A stretch of DNA of 64,000 bases from Achatina immaculata (GCA_009760885.1 CM019717.1:45338866-45402865), one strand, 5' to 3'; counted from the first letter of the stretch, positions 34,632 through 47,055 are shown. Made by a program: numbers and translations. Notes: generated by a model from the letters alone, not told the origin.

Positions 34632-34637
34632 AATAAA
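34632..34637 (+). terminator. AATAAA poly(A) signal after gene 2 Cys exon
   Basis: Canonical signal 66 nt after the stop codon, preceded by a T-run. It supports this exon having been the last exon of gene 2. Confidence 0.5.
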
Positions 34638-34639
34638 CC

Positions 34640-35500
34640 TTAGATTGCAAACAGATCTCATAGTTCTTAGTCTAATATTCAAAGTTTGAAGATTATGTGC
34701 ATTTGTTTCTGACGAGGAAACAAATCTGATCCGCCAGCAATGATCTTGGGTACGAGGATAGAGTGTGTGTTAGTTAAATAACTCCACTCTTCTCTCTCTC
34801 TCCCCCTCTCTTTCTCTCTATCTATCTCTTTCTGTCTCTCTCTCTATGTACGTGTAACCAGAATCAATAATTAGTTTTGTACTTACAATTAGCAACAAAA
34901 TCTATCACATCATGCCACCAATCTGACGGAGCTTAGATTGTTTACTAATTTCATGTTAAAGGCACGTAAGCACTGCACTAAATATTATAGTAAATACATT
35001 AAGTACTGCACTAAACGTTATAGTAATGTCAGCTACATTTAAGTACTGCGCTAAATATTATAGTAAATACACTAAGCACTGCACTAAACATTATAGTAAA
35101 TACTCAAGTACACAATATTTCTAGCTGTGAAAAAAATGAAAACGAACGACTAAAATAATCCCCCAAAAAATCGACAGAGGAAGATAACGACTGCTTTCAC
35201 ATTCTCACGCAATCGTTATTTACGTAAAGAGTCAGTAACTTAGCTTGATCAGGCTGCCTTTATTTCGCAGCCACAACAGCCGCAGAGTAGCACTAAAGCC
35301 AGTTGTAGCTGTGATCAAGGACGGTTTTACCTGGTCGATGCACGCCAAGAGACTTCATGAAGTTCGAGTCACAGGGCCCTTATCAACAAAATTTGGGAGA
35401 TACTCTAATGCTAAGTCTGGTTCTATGTTGAATAATTGCTAGGAGAATCATAACAATTTTTATCTTAGAAAAAAAGTCAACAAGGGAGACAGTTCTGTGT
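34640..35500. other. unassigned sequence
   Basis: Contains a CT-rich run (34790-34850) and three imperfect repeats of a block with AAGCACTGCACTAAATATTA at 34967-35100. No gene is supported. Confidence 0.4.
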
Positions 35501-35504
35501 AACT

Positions 35505-35632
35505 TTACATCACATATTATTATATCACATATTATTACATCACATATTATTATATCACTTATTATTACATCACATACTATTATATCACATAATATTACAC
35601 CACATATTATTACATATCGCATATCAGGGGAG
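35505..35632. repeat. about 16-bp AT-rich tandem repeat
   Basis: The unit is like ATCACATATTATTACA, about 8 imperfect copies. Confidence 0.85.
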
Positions 35633-35984
35633 GCTGATGTTTGCGTTTGTGTGCGCGCACGAGCGAGTGTAGAGTGTGTTGTTTAACTGTTTTTGGTTTA
35701 GGTTTACAGAGAAATGTTAATTGTAGTAAGCAGATGTCAGAAAGTGTCACAGGATTTTCAGCTGTAATAATGACCAAGGTCAGGAAGTGTTTTTTTTAAA
35801 AGGGGGGAGGGGGGCGGGTTCACCTTCTTGGTACTTTTCTCAGGGAAAGGCTGAGTTTAATCTAGGAAAAATAAGAAACTATGTTCTTGATTATTTTTCC
35901 TCACGTCTTTTTGTTTGTTTGTTTCGGAAGTTACAGTCTCGCGCAGGTTATATTACGAGTCTGTGAATGTTTGTGTTGTTGTTT

Positions 35985-35996
35985 TGTGTGAGTGTG

Positions 35997-36061
<65 letters not shown>

Positions 36062-36064
36062 TGG
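35985..36064. repeat. (TGCG)n(TG)n microsatellite
   Basis: About 8 TGCG units followed by about 15 TG units. The His/Thr and Cys/Val peptides it encodes on the two strands are artefacts. Confidence 0.97.
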
Positions 36065-36255
36065 TGGTGTTTTTTTTTCTGTCCAGAATGAAAGTCTGAG
36101 GTCTGAGGCCCACTCAGAAAGTGAGCTATCGATTTCTTTAGCCTGTTTCCAAGAACACATAGTGCTGTAACATAAATAACAAACTTCAAAGATGTAACAT
36201 ATTCAACCAGGTGAGTTTAATTAACAAATGAGCATAGGCTTATATATAACACATA

Positions 36256-36370
36256 CAAGGTGGATTAAATAAATCATAAAGTAGTACCATATTATAAGGA
36301 TTAAATAAATCATAAAGTAGTACCATATTATAAGGATTAAATAAATCATAAAGTAGTACCATATTATTTA
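36256..36370. repeat. 36-bp tandem repeat, 3 copies
   Basis: The unit contains GGATTAAATAAATCATAAAG followed by TAGTACCATATTATAA. Confidence 0.9.
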
Positions 36371-37850
36371 TATAACATGGGAACTTCATTTATTATGCTA
36401 TTCACAAAATATTTTTTACATTACTGCAAATCTAATACAGAGTTAAGATCCCACCGAATCTTTTCTTAACTTTAATGAGTGTCCGACAGTGATAACGTTA
36501 GTAAACATTTTAATGACACTTTAGGATTCATAATTCTGTTGTCAAATGTACATGTGTGCCACCCTCCCTTCGATAAATACATTCATTCATAATTATATTG
36601 CACTTTTGTAGATGTACAGGGAGTGAAAATCAAGCTTATCACACGCTATTAAACATATTAACAAATGTGCCATGACTGTGATATAGTACAAATATCTTCA
36701 GTCGTCCTGTTCCAGCAGCTGGTATCAGAAGACTGGTGGAACAAGATAAGCGGTAACACTGACTGATTACCGTCATACTTCAGAGCCACGATCACGGGAA
36801 TAATAAGAGAAGTTAGAAAAACAAAGTCAGTCAGTCAGTCCAGAGCAACGTCACAGAATTTCCCAAGAATGCAAGCGGTAGATCAAGCTTTAGACACAAA
36901 AGAAGTGACATTACAGATGGTAAAACTTAACACTGGGTGAGAAACATTGACCATCACCACCTGGCAACGACTGAAAGTACAACCAAAATAATGAAACAGG
37001 GCGTAGAAATAATTGACTGATAAGAGCTGAAAGTATTTCAGTCAAGTTAAGATGTTTAGCTTATGTAATGCACACTCACCAAAGTCTTCAGCAACGCCTG
37101 TGGTTAAACTGCTAAGGCTTCGAACCACAGACATGAACCAGTTTGCAGCAATCAAGACAGAAAAATATGTTCCTTTAGTTGAACAGAAGAAGGTGACGTA
37201 ATTAAGACCTAAAGAGATTATTCAATAAATCGGTTTGGGGGCGGGCGGGGGGGGGGGGGGGGGAATCTGCATTTCTTAAATTACAAAATGTGGAGATACA
37301 AAGGAAATAAAACATCAGAATGAAGCTAATTTTCAAGGCCTGAATTAAAACATTTAAAAAATCTTGTTCTTTGCGAACATACTGAAAACCCTTTCTCCAG
37401 GACGTACGTAATAAAAAAAAAGTATGCTACAAACCGTTAAATTAGACCAAAAAAAGAGAAAAAAAGATTATTTGGGCAAAAATATTAAACATACAAGTAC
37501 TTAATGACATCGAAAGAAAAACTTTCATTGTCTGATACAAATATAAATAGCGCTAGATAAAGCAGAGTACAAAGGGGCAATAACTTGACGACTATTAGTG
37601 TCAGAGAACACTTAGTGATCTTATTTCTATATAATCTCCCTTCCTTTCTACAGCAACATCTAAGATGAATGTTAATTAATGGGCTTAGCTCGGTGTCTAA
37701 ATGCCCATAAAAATATTAGCCTTCGAGAATGGTGGCAAGTGTATTTTTTTTTTAGTAGAAATAAAACAACTTAATCTAAATATGAAAGAAGAGTCATTCA
37801 AGTAAGGAAAGTGAGAGCAGAGATATGAGGTCTGACAGAGCGAGAGATCT
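36371..37850. other. unassigned sequence with a long G-run
   Basis: AT-rich. A G-run broken only by single C bases lies at 37237-37263 and could form a G-quadruplex. No coding region was recognised. Confidence 0.4.
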
Positions 37851-37854
37851 GGTC

Positions 37855-38152
37855 ACTACCACTCTGTAATGTTCTATAAACATGCTACCACTCCGTAATG
37901 TTCTATAAACAGGCTATCACTCTGTAATGTTCTATAAACAGACTACCACTCTGCAGTGTTCTATAAACAGACTACTACTCTGTGATGTAATGTTCTATAA
38001 ACAGACTACCACTCTGCAGTGTTCTATAAACAGACTACTACTCCATAATGTTCTATAAACAGACTACCACTCTGTAATGTTATATAAACAGACTACCACT
38101 CCATAATGTTCTATAAACAGACTACCACTCTGCAGTGTTCTATAAACAGACT
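37855..38152. repeat. 29-bp tandem array, about 10 copies
   Basis: The unit contains CTACCACTCTGTAATGTTCT followed by ATAAACAGA. Some copies have TGCAGTG or CCATAATG in place of TGTAATG, and one has a 5-bp insertion. Confidence 0.92.
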
Positions 38153-38630
38153 GTGGCGTGACTTCAGTCTGACAGGGTTATGGAGATACAACAGTTACTA
38201 TGACGAGAGATCAGGTCACTTCCAGTTCATGAGTGTGATGTGACTGATTGTATCGTGACTTCAGTCTGACTGAATGGCTTGTGTTCGGCGTAATGCAGGT
38301 AGGGAGAGGTCTGTCGAGGCAGAGAAGTGTGCTTGGCCCATAGAAACGCTTTTTAAAGAACTAAAATTAGGGACATATTCAAAACAGAATGAGAAAATAT
38401 GAAGATTATATCCATCATATAACAGTATGTAACATTAAGATCCTGAGGATATTTCAACGAATTTCAACCCAAAGGTTTTCGTCTATTTTCACAACTGTAT
38501 AAAAACAACTATATAGCACATCAATGATCACAATAATAATGATAAAGTGTGGAATGCTGAGGTGAAAAAGTCCATGATCAACAGTATAAAACAAAGGTCA
38601 ATGTTCAGAACATTTGGATGTAGGAGACTT
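38153..38630. other. unassigned sequence
   Basis: No feature recognised. Two short related blocks with GTGACTTCAGTCTGAC occur at 38157 and 38257. Confidence 0.35.
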
Positions 38631-38635
38631 TAAGT

Positions 38636-38740
38636 CAGTGGTTCTTTACCTGGAGTCCATCGACCTTCAGCGGGTTCCACAGCTGTTCTTACCCCCGAAA
38701 AGGGAGTCCACGGACAAAAAAAAGAGGTTAAGACCCACTG
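38636..38740. mobile_element. short hAT-type MITE
   Basis: Starts CAGTGGTTCTTTACC and ends GGTTAAGACCCACTG, which form imperfect terminal inverted repeats of about 15 bp of the CAGxGGTTCT type known from hAT elements. Flanking octamers CTTTAAGT and CTGTAAAC match at five of eight positions, as for a decayed 8-bp target duplication. At 105 bp it has no coding capacity. Confidence 0.72.
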
Positions 38741-38749
38741 CTGTAAACT

Positions 38750-39170
38750 GTTTACAACTTGTATATGAACAGAAGAAAACGACAATACCGTGAGAAACTT
38801 ATTTGATTCTATTTTTAACTGTTTTATATTTGTCCAAGACCTAGATACGCACGTTTATTTTTTTATTAAGAAAACCCAAGTATGGCTTCCTTTGCCTACC
38901 CCCCCCCCCCTCCCCCCAAACCATGTTTATTTTAGAAAATTGAAAAAAAAGCAACTTGTATACAAGACAGGATCTTCTAACGCCTTTTATTACTTTTTTT
39001 TTCTGGTAACAGCATAAGGTCATAAAGACTAATATTTTGACTCGAATTATTTTCAGAACTTCATAGCCCTTTGTATAGAAAAAAAACAGGATGTGGATTA
39101 AAAAAAAAAAAAACGACGGCGTTCATGCAAAAACATCAATACCTCCGTCAGTGCACTTCAGAACGTTGTC
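38750..39170. other. unassigned sequence
   Basis: Homopolymer-rich (C10, A and T runs). No gene supported. Confidence 0.35.
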
Positions 39171-39176
39171 ACTAAA

Positions 39177-39360
39177 GTCATCATCATCATCATCATCATC
39201 ATCATCACGCCTTCTCCAGAACAAAGGTTGACAGTAATGAATCTCCAGTTCCCTCGCTCCTTCGCCTTGATGGTGCACTCAGCCAGGCTGTGTCCTATCC
39301 TTTCTCGTATGTTATCTTCTCATCTACATCTCTGTCTTCCTCTTGCTCTTTTTCCTTCCT
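39177..39360 (-). mobile_element. LINE 3' end (type D) with (ATG)n tail
   Basis: The plus strand begins with (CATCAT)n, followed by GACAGTAATGAATCTCCAGT, then CAGCCAGGCTGTGTCCTATC, TCGTATGTTATCTTCTCATC and TCTGTCTTCCTCTTGCTC. The same order occurs at 53785-53930, where the last segment has expanded into the 30-bp array. On the minus strand this is a LINE C-terminus with an (ATG)n tail. Confidence 0.6.
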
Positions 39361-39369
39361 TATTTTCTC

Positions 39370-40530
39370 ACTAAAATACCATTTGAAAATACCGATAAAC
39401 TGGAAAGATGTTTTACCTGAACTGGGGAACTTTTGTATCCAGAAGAAAGTAGACAAGATGATCAGTTTATGCTGAATAGTGTCAGAGATGATACCCAGAT
39501 GTTTATCATAGAGCCAGATGTACAAACTGCTGGTGAAATCTGTAACACGTCATAGTCTGTGCCCTGTCTGCAGTGACATTTTGTTCTAATGACTGTCGTT
39601 TGCTGCCCAATTTTTGGCCACGGTATTCTCAGTCTCATTTTGCAGCATACTTTTTTTAAGAGTGTTGTGCAATAATGTAAAGTGACATACGTTAGTGACA
39701 CGTTCTTGTACTAACACACGACAAAAATACTTATTTTGCAGTATTTAGAACTGAAACAAGACGTGAGCTCTGGCTAAAACTAGACAGAATTTTGCTTAAG
39801 ACTCGACATTTTTCATTGTCTAAAAACAGCGGGAGAAAAAAAAAACAAATTACTGACACTGGAACAGGCAGCTAGGACTCGAGATGTAAAAGTTGGAAAC
39901 AATCAGACCACGTTTAGACAAGTGGAAGTCTAGATGAGCGTACTCTTTGAATCTTTGTCAGTGCCTCGTGAGTAAAGGCCTTGCTGTGCCAACTTCAGGA
40001 TGAGGGGAAGTAAACCTTGTCTCACTGGGCGTCACGAGTTCTTGTTAGTGAAGCTGTGACTGTGAAGACCGTGCTGAAGCCACAGAACTCGGGCAACCCA
40101 ACTTATCCCCGGGCATCACCGCTACATCTCCTGATTCTGATTCCCGTGAGAGCCAGTGTTGAGGTAGCTGCCCTGCATTTTATCTGATGCCCTTTTTTTA
40201 GCCTTGAACAACACCTTAGGCACTGTTACATCTTCACAAGGGGATACGAGGAGGGGGAGGGGGAGGGAAGGGGTTAATTTTCTTTAAGATTTAATTTAGG
40301 AATAGCGAGTATCCTTAACATCGAAACTGACAATCATTGGTTGGACATATTAAATCATGTAATGCACACACATACAAATCTATTGTTTACACCTTTCACA
40401 GAATACATTCACACATAAAAGAGACAATTTAAATAAAATCTAGTTTGACGAAGACTTCAAGAGTATCTAACGAGTACATAAATTTCTCAAATATTTCTCT
40501 ACAGCTAAATGTGCTTAATATTGTCTTTAC
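39370..40530. other. unassigned sequence
   Basis: No feature recognised. Includes a purine-rich block at 40240-40280. Confidence 0.35.
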
Positions 40531-40534
40531 CTGT

Positions 40535-42095
40535 AACATACGTGTTCCATAATCTATATAGCTGAAGCACAGATGCTGCATATTCTTTATAGCTCAAGTA
40601 TAGACAGATACTGTCTATAGATGAAGTACAGATGCTATATATTCCATATAATTGAAGCATAGATATTCTACATTTGCTATAGTTGAAGACAAGATGCTCT
40701 ATATTCCCTATAGCTGAAGCACAGATGCTCTATATTCCCTATAGCTGAAGACAAGATGCTCTATATTCCCTATAGATGAAGCACAAATGCTGCATATTCT
40801 CTGTAGCTATAGTTGAAGCACAGATGTTCTACATTCCCTATACTTATAGCACAGATGCTCTATATTCCCTATAGTTGAAGTACAGATGCTCTATATTCCA
40901 TGTAGCTGAAGCACATATCCTATGTATTCTCTATAGTTGAAGCACAGATGCTCTATATTCCCTATAGTTGAAGTACAGATGCTCTATATTCCATGTAGCT
41001 GAAGCACATATCCTACGTATTCTCTATAGCTGAAGCACAGATGCTCTACACTCCCTATAGTTGAAGCACAGATACTCCACATTCCCTATACTTGAAGCAC
41101 AGATGCTCTATATTCCCTATAGTTGAAGCATACTCTACATTCCATATACTTGAAGCACAGATGCTGTATATTCCATGTAACTGAAGCACAGATCCTACAT
41201 ATTCTCTATAGTTGAAGCACAGATACTTTACATTCTTTATAGCTGAAGCACAGATACTTTACATTCTCTATAGCTGAAGCACAGATGCTCTGTATTCCCC
41301 ATAGCTAAAGCACAGATACTCTCCATTCCCTATAGCTGAAGCATAGATGTTCTACATTCCCTATAGTTGAAGCACACAGATGCTCCACATTCCCTATAGT
41401 TGAAGCACAGATGCTCTACATTCTCTATAGTTGAAGTACAGATGCTCTACATTCCCTATAGTTGAAGTACAGATGCTCTACATTCCCTATAGTTGAAGTA
41501 CAGATGCTCTACATTCCCTATAGCTGAAGCACAGATGCTCTACATTCCCTATAGTTGAAGCACAGATGTTCCACATTCCCTATCCTTGAAGCACAGATGC
41601 TCTATATTCCCTATAGTTGAAGCATACTCTACATTCCCTATACTTGAAGCACAGATGCTGTATATTCCATGTAACTGAAGCACAGATCCTACATATTCTC
41701 TATAGTTGAAGCACAGATGCTTTACATTCTCTATAGCTGAAGCACAGATGCTCTGTATTCCCCATAGCTAAAGCACAGATGCTCTCCATTCCCTATAGCT
41801 GAAGCATAGATGTTCTACATTCCCTATAGCTGAAGCACAGATTCTACATATTCTCTTTTATAGTTGAAGCACAGATTCTCTGCATTCCCTATAGCTGAAG
41901 TACAGATGCTCTATATTCGCCACAGCTCAAGCACAGATGTTCTATATTCCCTATAGCTGAAGCACAAATGTTGCATATTCTCTGTAGCTGAAGCACAGAT
42001 GCCCTCTATTCCCTATAGTTGAAGCACAGATGCTCTCCATTCCCTATAGTTGAAGCACAGATGCTCTATATTCCCTATAGATTAAGCACACTCAT
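40535..42095. repeat. about 31-bp minisatellite, about 50 imperfect copies
   Basis: The unit contains GAAGCACAGATGCTCTACAT followed by TCCCTATAGTT. Copies vary in length and sequence. Longer blocks repeat as well: a group with CCATGTAGCTGAAGCACATA near 40890 recurs at 40990, and the set at 41100-41210 recurs at 41600-41710. It was therefore also enlarged in multi-unit steps. Confidence 0.93.
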
Positions 42096-42109
42096 TGTGT
42101 GTATATTCC

Positions 42110-42590
42110 ACGCTTTTTGTTTTTAACAGAAGAGCATAGATTCCATATTCTCTGTAGCTGGAGCTTAGATGCTCCTTAATGACAGGGAGAGTATAATGAA
42201 TTATGTGATTCTTGTGCAACAGACATACATAAAACTTGACTGATAATCACGTGTTTGTAAGTGTGTGCGTGCGTGCGTGTATGTATGTGTGTGTGTGTGT
42301 TTTGGGGATAGTTATTTCACGGTTATTTCGAACATCAGGACCAAGGGTGTAACGAAAAATTGAAAACATTATAATGAAATAAAAAGAAAACTGTTTTCAG
42401 TGCAGCCTCATAACGCTCCCAGCAAACATGATCAACGTAGGAAAGTAGGTGAACGTTTTTAAACTAGCTAAAGGTTAATTTGAATTTAACAAGATAAAAC
42501 AAATAACAATATCGTGTGTCAGATCATTAGTGACTTGGTAAATTAGGAAGTACAATGGCTTAAACAACAAATCAAACAGGCCAAACAGTG
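42110..42590. other. unassigned sequence with a TG run
   Basis: A (TGCG)/(TG)n run lies at 42262-42300. Nothing else was recognised. Confidence 0.4.
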
Positions 42591-42594
42591 GTTT

Positions 42595-43058
42595 TAAGCA
42601 ATAAGTCTGACAGTAGTTTAAACAACAGGTCAAACAGTAGCATAAACAAGTCAAACGGTTGCTTAAACACCAAATCAAACAGTAGCTTTAAACAACAAGT
42701 CAAACAGTTCCTTAAACAACAAGTCAAACAGTTCCTTATACAACAAGTCAAACAGTTCCTTATACAACAAGTCAAACAGTTCCTTAAACAACAAGTCAGA
42801 CAGTTCCTTAAACAACAAGTCAAACAGTTCCTTATACAACAAGTCAAACAGTTCCTTATACAACAAGTCAAACAGTTCCTTATACAACAAGTCAAACAGT
42901 TCCTTATACAACAAGTCAAACAGTTCCTTATACAACAAGTCAAACAGTTCCTTAAACAACAAGTCAGACAGTTCCTTAAACAACAAGTCAAACAGTTCCT
43001 TAAACAACAAGTCAGACAGTTCCTTAAACAACAAGTCAGACAGTAGCTTTAAACAACA
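42595..43058. repeat. 24-bp minisatellite, about 18 copies
   Basis: The unit contains CCTTATACAACAAGTCAAAC plus AGTT. Because 24 is divisible by 3, frames stay open on both strands (KQFLIQQV-type repeats on plus). Variants AAAC/ATAC and AAAC/AGAC are interspersed. Confidence 0.95.
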
Positions 43059-43344
43059 AGTAATGCTATTTATAACCTGGCACCTGCATTGACACAGCCG
43101 TTAACGAATCAATAAATTTTGATGAGTGAGAAGTGGAGAATACTTAGTGTTGAACAACAAGCAAGTGTACGTTTCTGTCCGGGATTCTGCTGCACCATTC
43201 TCGCTTGTCCTGTACGTGTGTAGCGTGTAGCGCGTCAGTGAGGGACTCCGCGTCACTCAGCAACATCTGTTCACAGAATCGTTGTTCAGCTATTCGTTGA
43301 CAGAGCCACTGTTGGCGGGAAGTCCCTGCTGCTGGCGCCACCTG

Positions 43345-43752
43345 GCCAGTCTGTGCTCATACCAACGCTGAAAAGATTACAAACACAGATGGTTAACATT
43401 ATACCAACGCTGAAAAGTTTACAAAGAAAGAATGTTAACATCATACCAACGCTGAAAAGTTTACTAACAAAGATGGTTAACATTATACCAATGCTGAAAA
43501 GTTTACTAGCAAAGATGGTTAACATTATACCAACGCTGAAAAGTTTACAAAGAAATAATGTTAACATTATACCAACGCTGAAAAGTTTACAAACAAACAA
43601 AGATGGTTAATATTATACCAACGCTGAAAAGTTTACAAACAAAGATGGTTAACATTATACCAACGCTGAAAAGTTTACAAACATACAAAGATGGTTAACA
43701 TTATACTAACGCTGAAAAGTTTACAAACATACAAAGATGGTTAACATTAAAC
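43345..43752. repeat. 42-bp minisatellite, about 9 copies
   Basis: The unit contains ACCAACGCTGAAAAGTTTAC, then AAACAAAGATGGTTAACATT, with some 46-bp copies that have an extra ACAA or ATAC. Confidence 0.93.
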
Positions 43753-43994
43753 AGAATCTGAACAAAGCGTCCCCCCCCTCTTTTCTTTGCTTTTTTTTCA
43801 CATGACTTTACTGTAGTAAATTCTAAGCAAAGAAGAAGCTGAGATGATGCTAGTTATCTATCTGGGAGCCACATGTTTAATGATTAAAAATCGAAAGCAA
43901 CATTAAATGGAACAAACGTGTTATTCTTGTCATGATTATTTTTCCAAAGGCAACTTCATTTTCCCATTTCCCCTGATCTCCACCAGCCATACTG

Positions 43995-44162
43995 ACAGTT
44001 TTTATGATGTACATGTTTGTTACATGAACAGCATATTTGTAGAATGTCTGGAATAGAGTGAAAGATGCATGATAAAGGGCAGAATGTCAGACGGGCCTGC
44101 GTGCCAATTCTTAACCCTTTTGAAATAAAGATCAATCAATCAATCAATCAGTCAATCAATCT
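43995..44162 (+). mobile_element. 3' end of the L2/CR1-like LINE, short copy
   Basis: Contains ACGGGCCTGCGTGCCAATTC, then AAATAAAGATC and an (AATC)n tail of about 8 units. It matches the minus-strand copies at 3.2, 8.4 and 21.5 kb. Confidence 0.75.
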
Positions 44163-44164
44163 CT

Positions 44165-45250
44165 ACAATATTCCGTCATTTTCCTCCTGGCTCTGGTCTG
44201 TCTTGTTACGGACGCTTTTTATCACTCTGTTTTTGTACTGATTCATGTTAATTATGCTATGAATTTATCCGTCCTTTCTGTTTCCTTTCTTTCTGTCTTT
44301 TTGTTCTTATCTCTTTGCTCTAATTTTTTTGTTCTTTCCTGGCACTCCTTCAACTCTTCTTTCTCTTCTACCCGCTCCCCCACCCCCCAAAAAGGTTAAA
44401 AAATCACATCCACCCTTGTATTTGTGTGGCCAGTCCTCATCTTTCACCAACTTTCCGTTTTCTCATTCTATTTCTCATTTCTTGTTATCTTCTTCTGCTG
44501 ACAGTTTCTCGCTTTGTTTAAAAAAAAAAAAATCTCACGCAGACTCGATTCTCTGTTTGTAAATTCAATCTCGATTACCGTTTTACTCATTTCTCCTCAC
44601 TCCGACTTAATTACATTTTATTAAAAGTCAGACTCGATTACACTTTCATCTTTCCCCATCATATTTTATCTTGTCAGTGAAAGCTTCACTGCAGACGCTT
44701 ACAAAAACATTATCCACACCGATAGCACCACAGTGGCTGTATCCGTGGATAAAAATACTTCTCCCACATAAAAAAAAATCAATCTAGCATGACATATCAT
44801 ATCATTTCACAATTATTACTTGCTTTAAAATTCCGAAACACCAATGGCTCTCAAAAGGGCCATAGAATACAAGAACATTCGCACACAACAGTGAATTCTT
44901 GAACTACCGTATTTATAACGCTAAACGTACGCTGGGTTTTCCTGTATAAACATAATAGACCCTTCTTCATAACAAAAACGATACAGATCGCCGATAGGTA
45001 AACCTCTAAAAAAAAATCCTCTGTAATGTGCGACAACCTTTTGCGCTTGAAATTTCGATACGGAGAGAAAAAAAAAGTTCTAAAAGTTTAGTTTTGAATG
45101 CATGTTCACTGAGGGGGTTGTATTAGAGGAAAAACTTCCATAGTCCATTGCTGGTTTGGTAATGAGGAAGAAAAGCTGTATGTAACGAATGTAAACATTT
45201 CGATGGACACACCCAGGTTTAATGAATTGACGTTACACGTCTCTAAAAAT
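44165..45250. other. unassigned sequence
   Basis: Pyrimidine-rich to 44560, then AT-rich. No gene supported. Confidence 0.35.
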
Positions 45251-45254
45251 ATTA

Positions 45255-46045
45255 GACCCAAAGGAAATACTTACTTTAATGTACTTTATCCTACCTCTTG
45301 AAATACTTACTTTAATGTATTTTATCCTACCTCTTTAAATACTTACTTTAAAGTACTTTATCCTACCTCTCGAAATACTTACTTTAATGTACTTTATCCT
45401 ACCTCTTTAAATACTTACTTTAATGTACTTTATCCTACCTCTCGAAATACTTACTTTAATGTATTTTATCCTACCTCTTGAAATACTTACTTTAATGTCT
45501 CTATCCTAGCTCTTGAAATACTTACTTTAATGTACTTTATCCTGCCTCTCGAGATACTTTAATGTACTTTATCCTACCTCTCGAAATACTTACTTTAATG
45601 TACTTTATCCTACCTCTCGAAATACTTCCCTTAATGTACTTTATCCTACCTCTCGAGATACTTACTTTAATGTACTTTATCCTACCTCTCGAAATACTTC
45701 CCTTAATGTACTTTATCCTACCTCTCGAGATACTTACTTTAATGTACTTTATCCTACCTCTCGAAATACTTACTTTAATGTACTTTATCCTATCTCTCGA
45801 AATACTTCCCTTAATGTACTTTATCCTATCTCTCGAAATACTTACTTTAATGTACTTTATCCTATCTCTCGAAATACTTACTTTAATGTAATTTATCCTA
45901 TCTCTCGAAATACTTACTTTAATGTACTTTATCCTATCTCTCGAAATACTTACTTTAATGTACTTTATCCTACCTCTCGAAATACTTACTTTAATGTACT
46001 TTATCCTATCTCTCGAAATACTTCCTTTAATGTTCTTTATCCTAC
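45255..46045. repeat. 36-bp minisatellite, about 21 copies
   Basis: The unit contains ACTTTAATGTACTTTATCCT followed by ACCTCTCGAAATACTT. Variants are CTCTTG, CTTTAA, TCCCTT and CTATCTC. The 36-bp period keeps a minus-strand frame open (ISRDRIKYIKVS-type repeats), which I regard as an artefact. Confidence 0.95.
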
Positions 46046-46049
46046 CTAT

Positions 46050-46435
46050 TGAAACCGTGAGGTGTCGGCGGATGATGTAACTGGCGTTTTGGTGCTCGCC
46101 TTGGTGATGTTCATGCCGTAAATCCTGAGTGTTTCCAAAGGAAATAAGAAGCTTAAAATTCCTTCCCTTTTTTAAAAGTGTCTCCAAGAGTGTGTATCTA
46201 ATATTGCTTGCCTAATTATAAAAATCATGGAATGTTAATTATAAGTGAGAATGACTACTGGGACTGTGTATGTTCTGTTGACAGTGTTTGCTTATCAGTG
46301 GTTATATGCTAACGGAAATGTCACCTGTTCAAAGCAAATATCCACTTGATCCCTTCCTTATTAACATCATACGGGAGATGAATACGTTGACATGGATGAA
46401 TTCTTTCACATTCTAGATCAGTCGATTGACTGGAT
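46050..46435. other. unassigned sequence
   Basis: No feature recognised. Confidence 0.35.
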
Positions 46436-46439
46436 GAGT

Positions 46440-47055
46440 AAGCGAATGAGCGAATGAGTGAAAAGCTGATTTTCCTGCGGTACCCCAACACAGGTACCCA
46501 ATGGCTCCTGTCAGGCCAGGTGGCACAATCAGTTGTCGGACGAGGCCGGTTCGAGAAGAAGGTTATGCTTTGCGTCTGGTGGAGCTTCGAGGGCTCCGTG
46601 CAATGGAAACTGGTTCCTTTTGGTCGCTGCCTGGACGGGATTCTGCTTGCTGAGTAACAGAAGCGGCTGCATGATGCCCTGTGCACCTGATACTCAGCAC
46701 TCATCAACAAGAAGAGGTACTTCTCCAGCACGACAACGGGTCAGCGCACATTTTTAACCTGGTCTGTGGACAACTCACAGAAGCGGAGGAAATATGTCCT
46801 ACCCCATCCACCGTACTTTGCACTTTTTGACTACCATCTGTTTCGCGCGATAGCACATTTCCTTCAAAGGCGAGAATTCAGTTCATTGGAAGATGTTGAA
46901 GCCAGTGTGAGAGATTTCTTGACTCAAAGCCTTCCGATTGGTGGTAATTTAATGGACTCCTCGCAATGGCTGAGCGATGGCAGAAGACTATCGAAAGTTA
47001 TGGACTGTATTTTGAAGAGTCCAGTTACATGGTTATTAACATTAGGTTCCATCAG
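46440..47055 (+). pseudogene. mariner transposase, C-terminal half (copy 3)
   Basis: Over several frames the plus strand reads KKVMLCVWWSFEGSVQWKLV, LINKKR, QHDNGSAHI (second catalytic Asp), LPHPPYFALFDYHLFRAIAH (third Asp), FSSLEDVEASVRDFLTQ and the tail LAERWQKTIESYGLYFEESS followed by YMVINIRF. The C-terminal tail is well kept. At least three frame changes make it dead. A SINE follows directly at 47057. Confidence 0.85.

Noticed and set aside
42572..43046. Repeat proteins on both strands (CCIRNCLT, KQFLIQQV, LFDLLYKE)
   Set aside because: The 24-bp array keeps three frames open at once, which is the mark of a simple array and not of selection.
45537..46187. 216-codon minus-strand frame with a 12-residue repeat
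   Set aside because: Artefact of the 36-bp array. The opposite strand is open too, and nothing outside the array looks coding.
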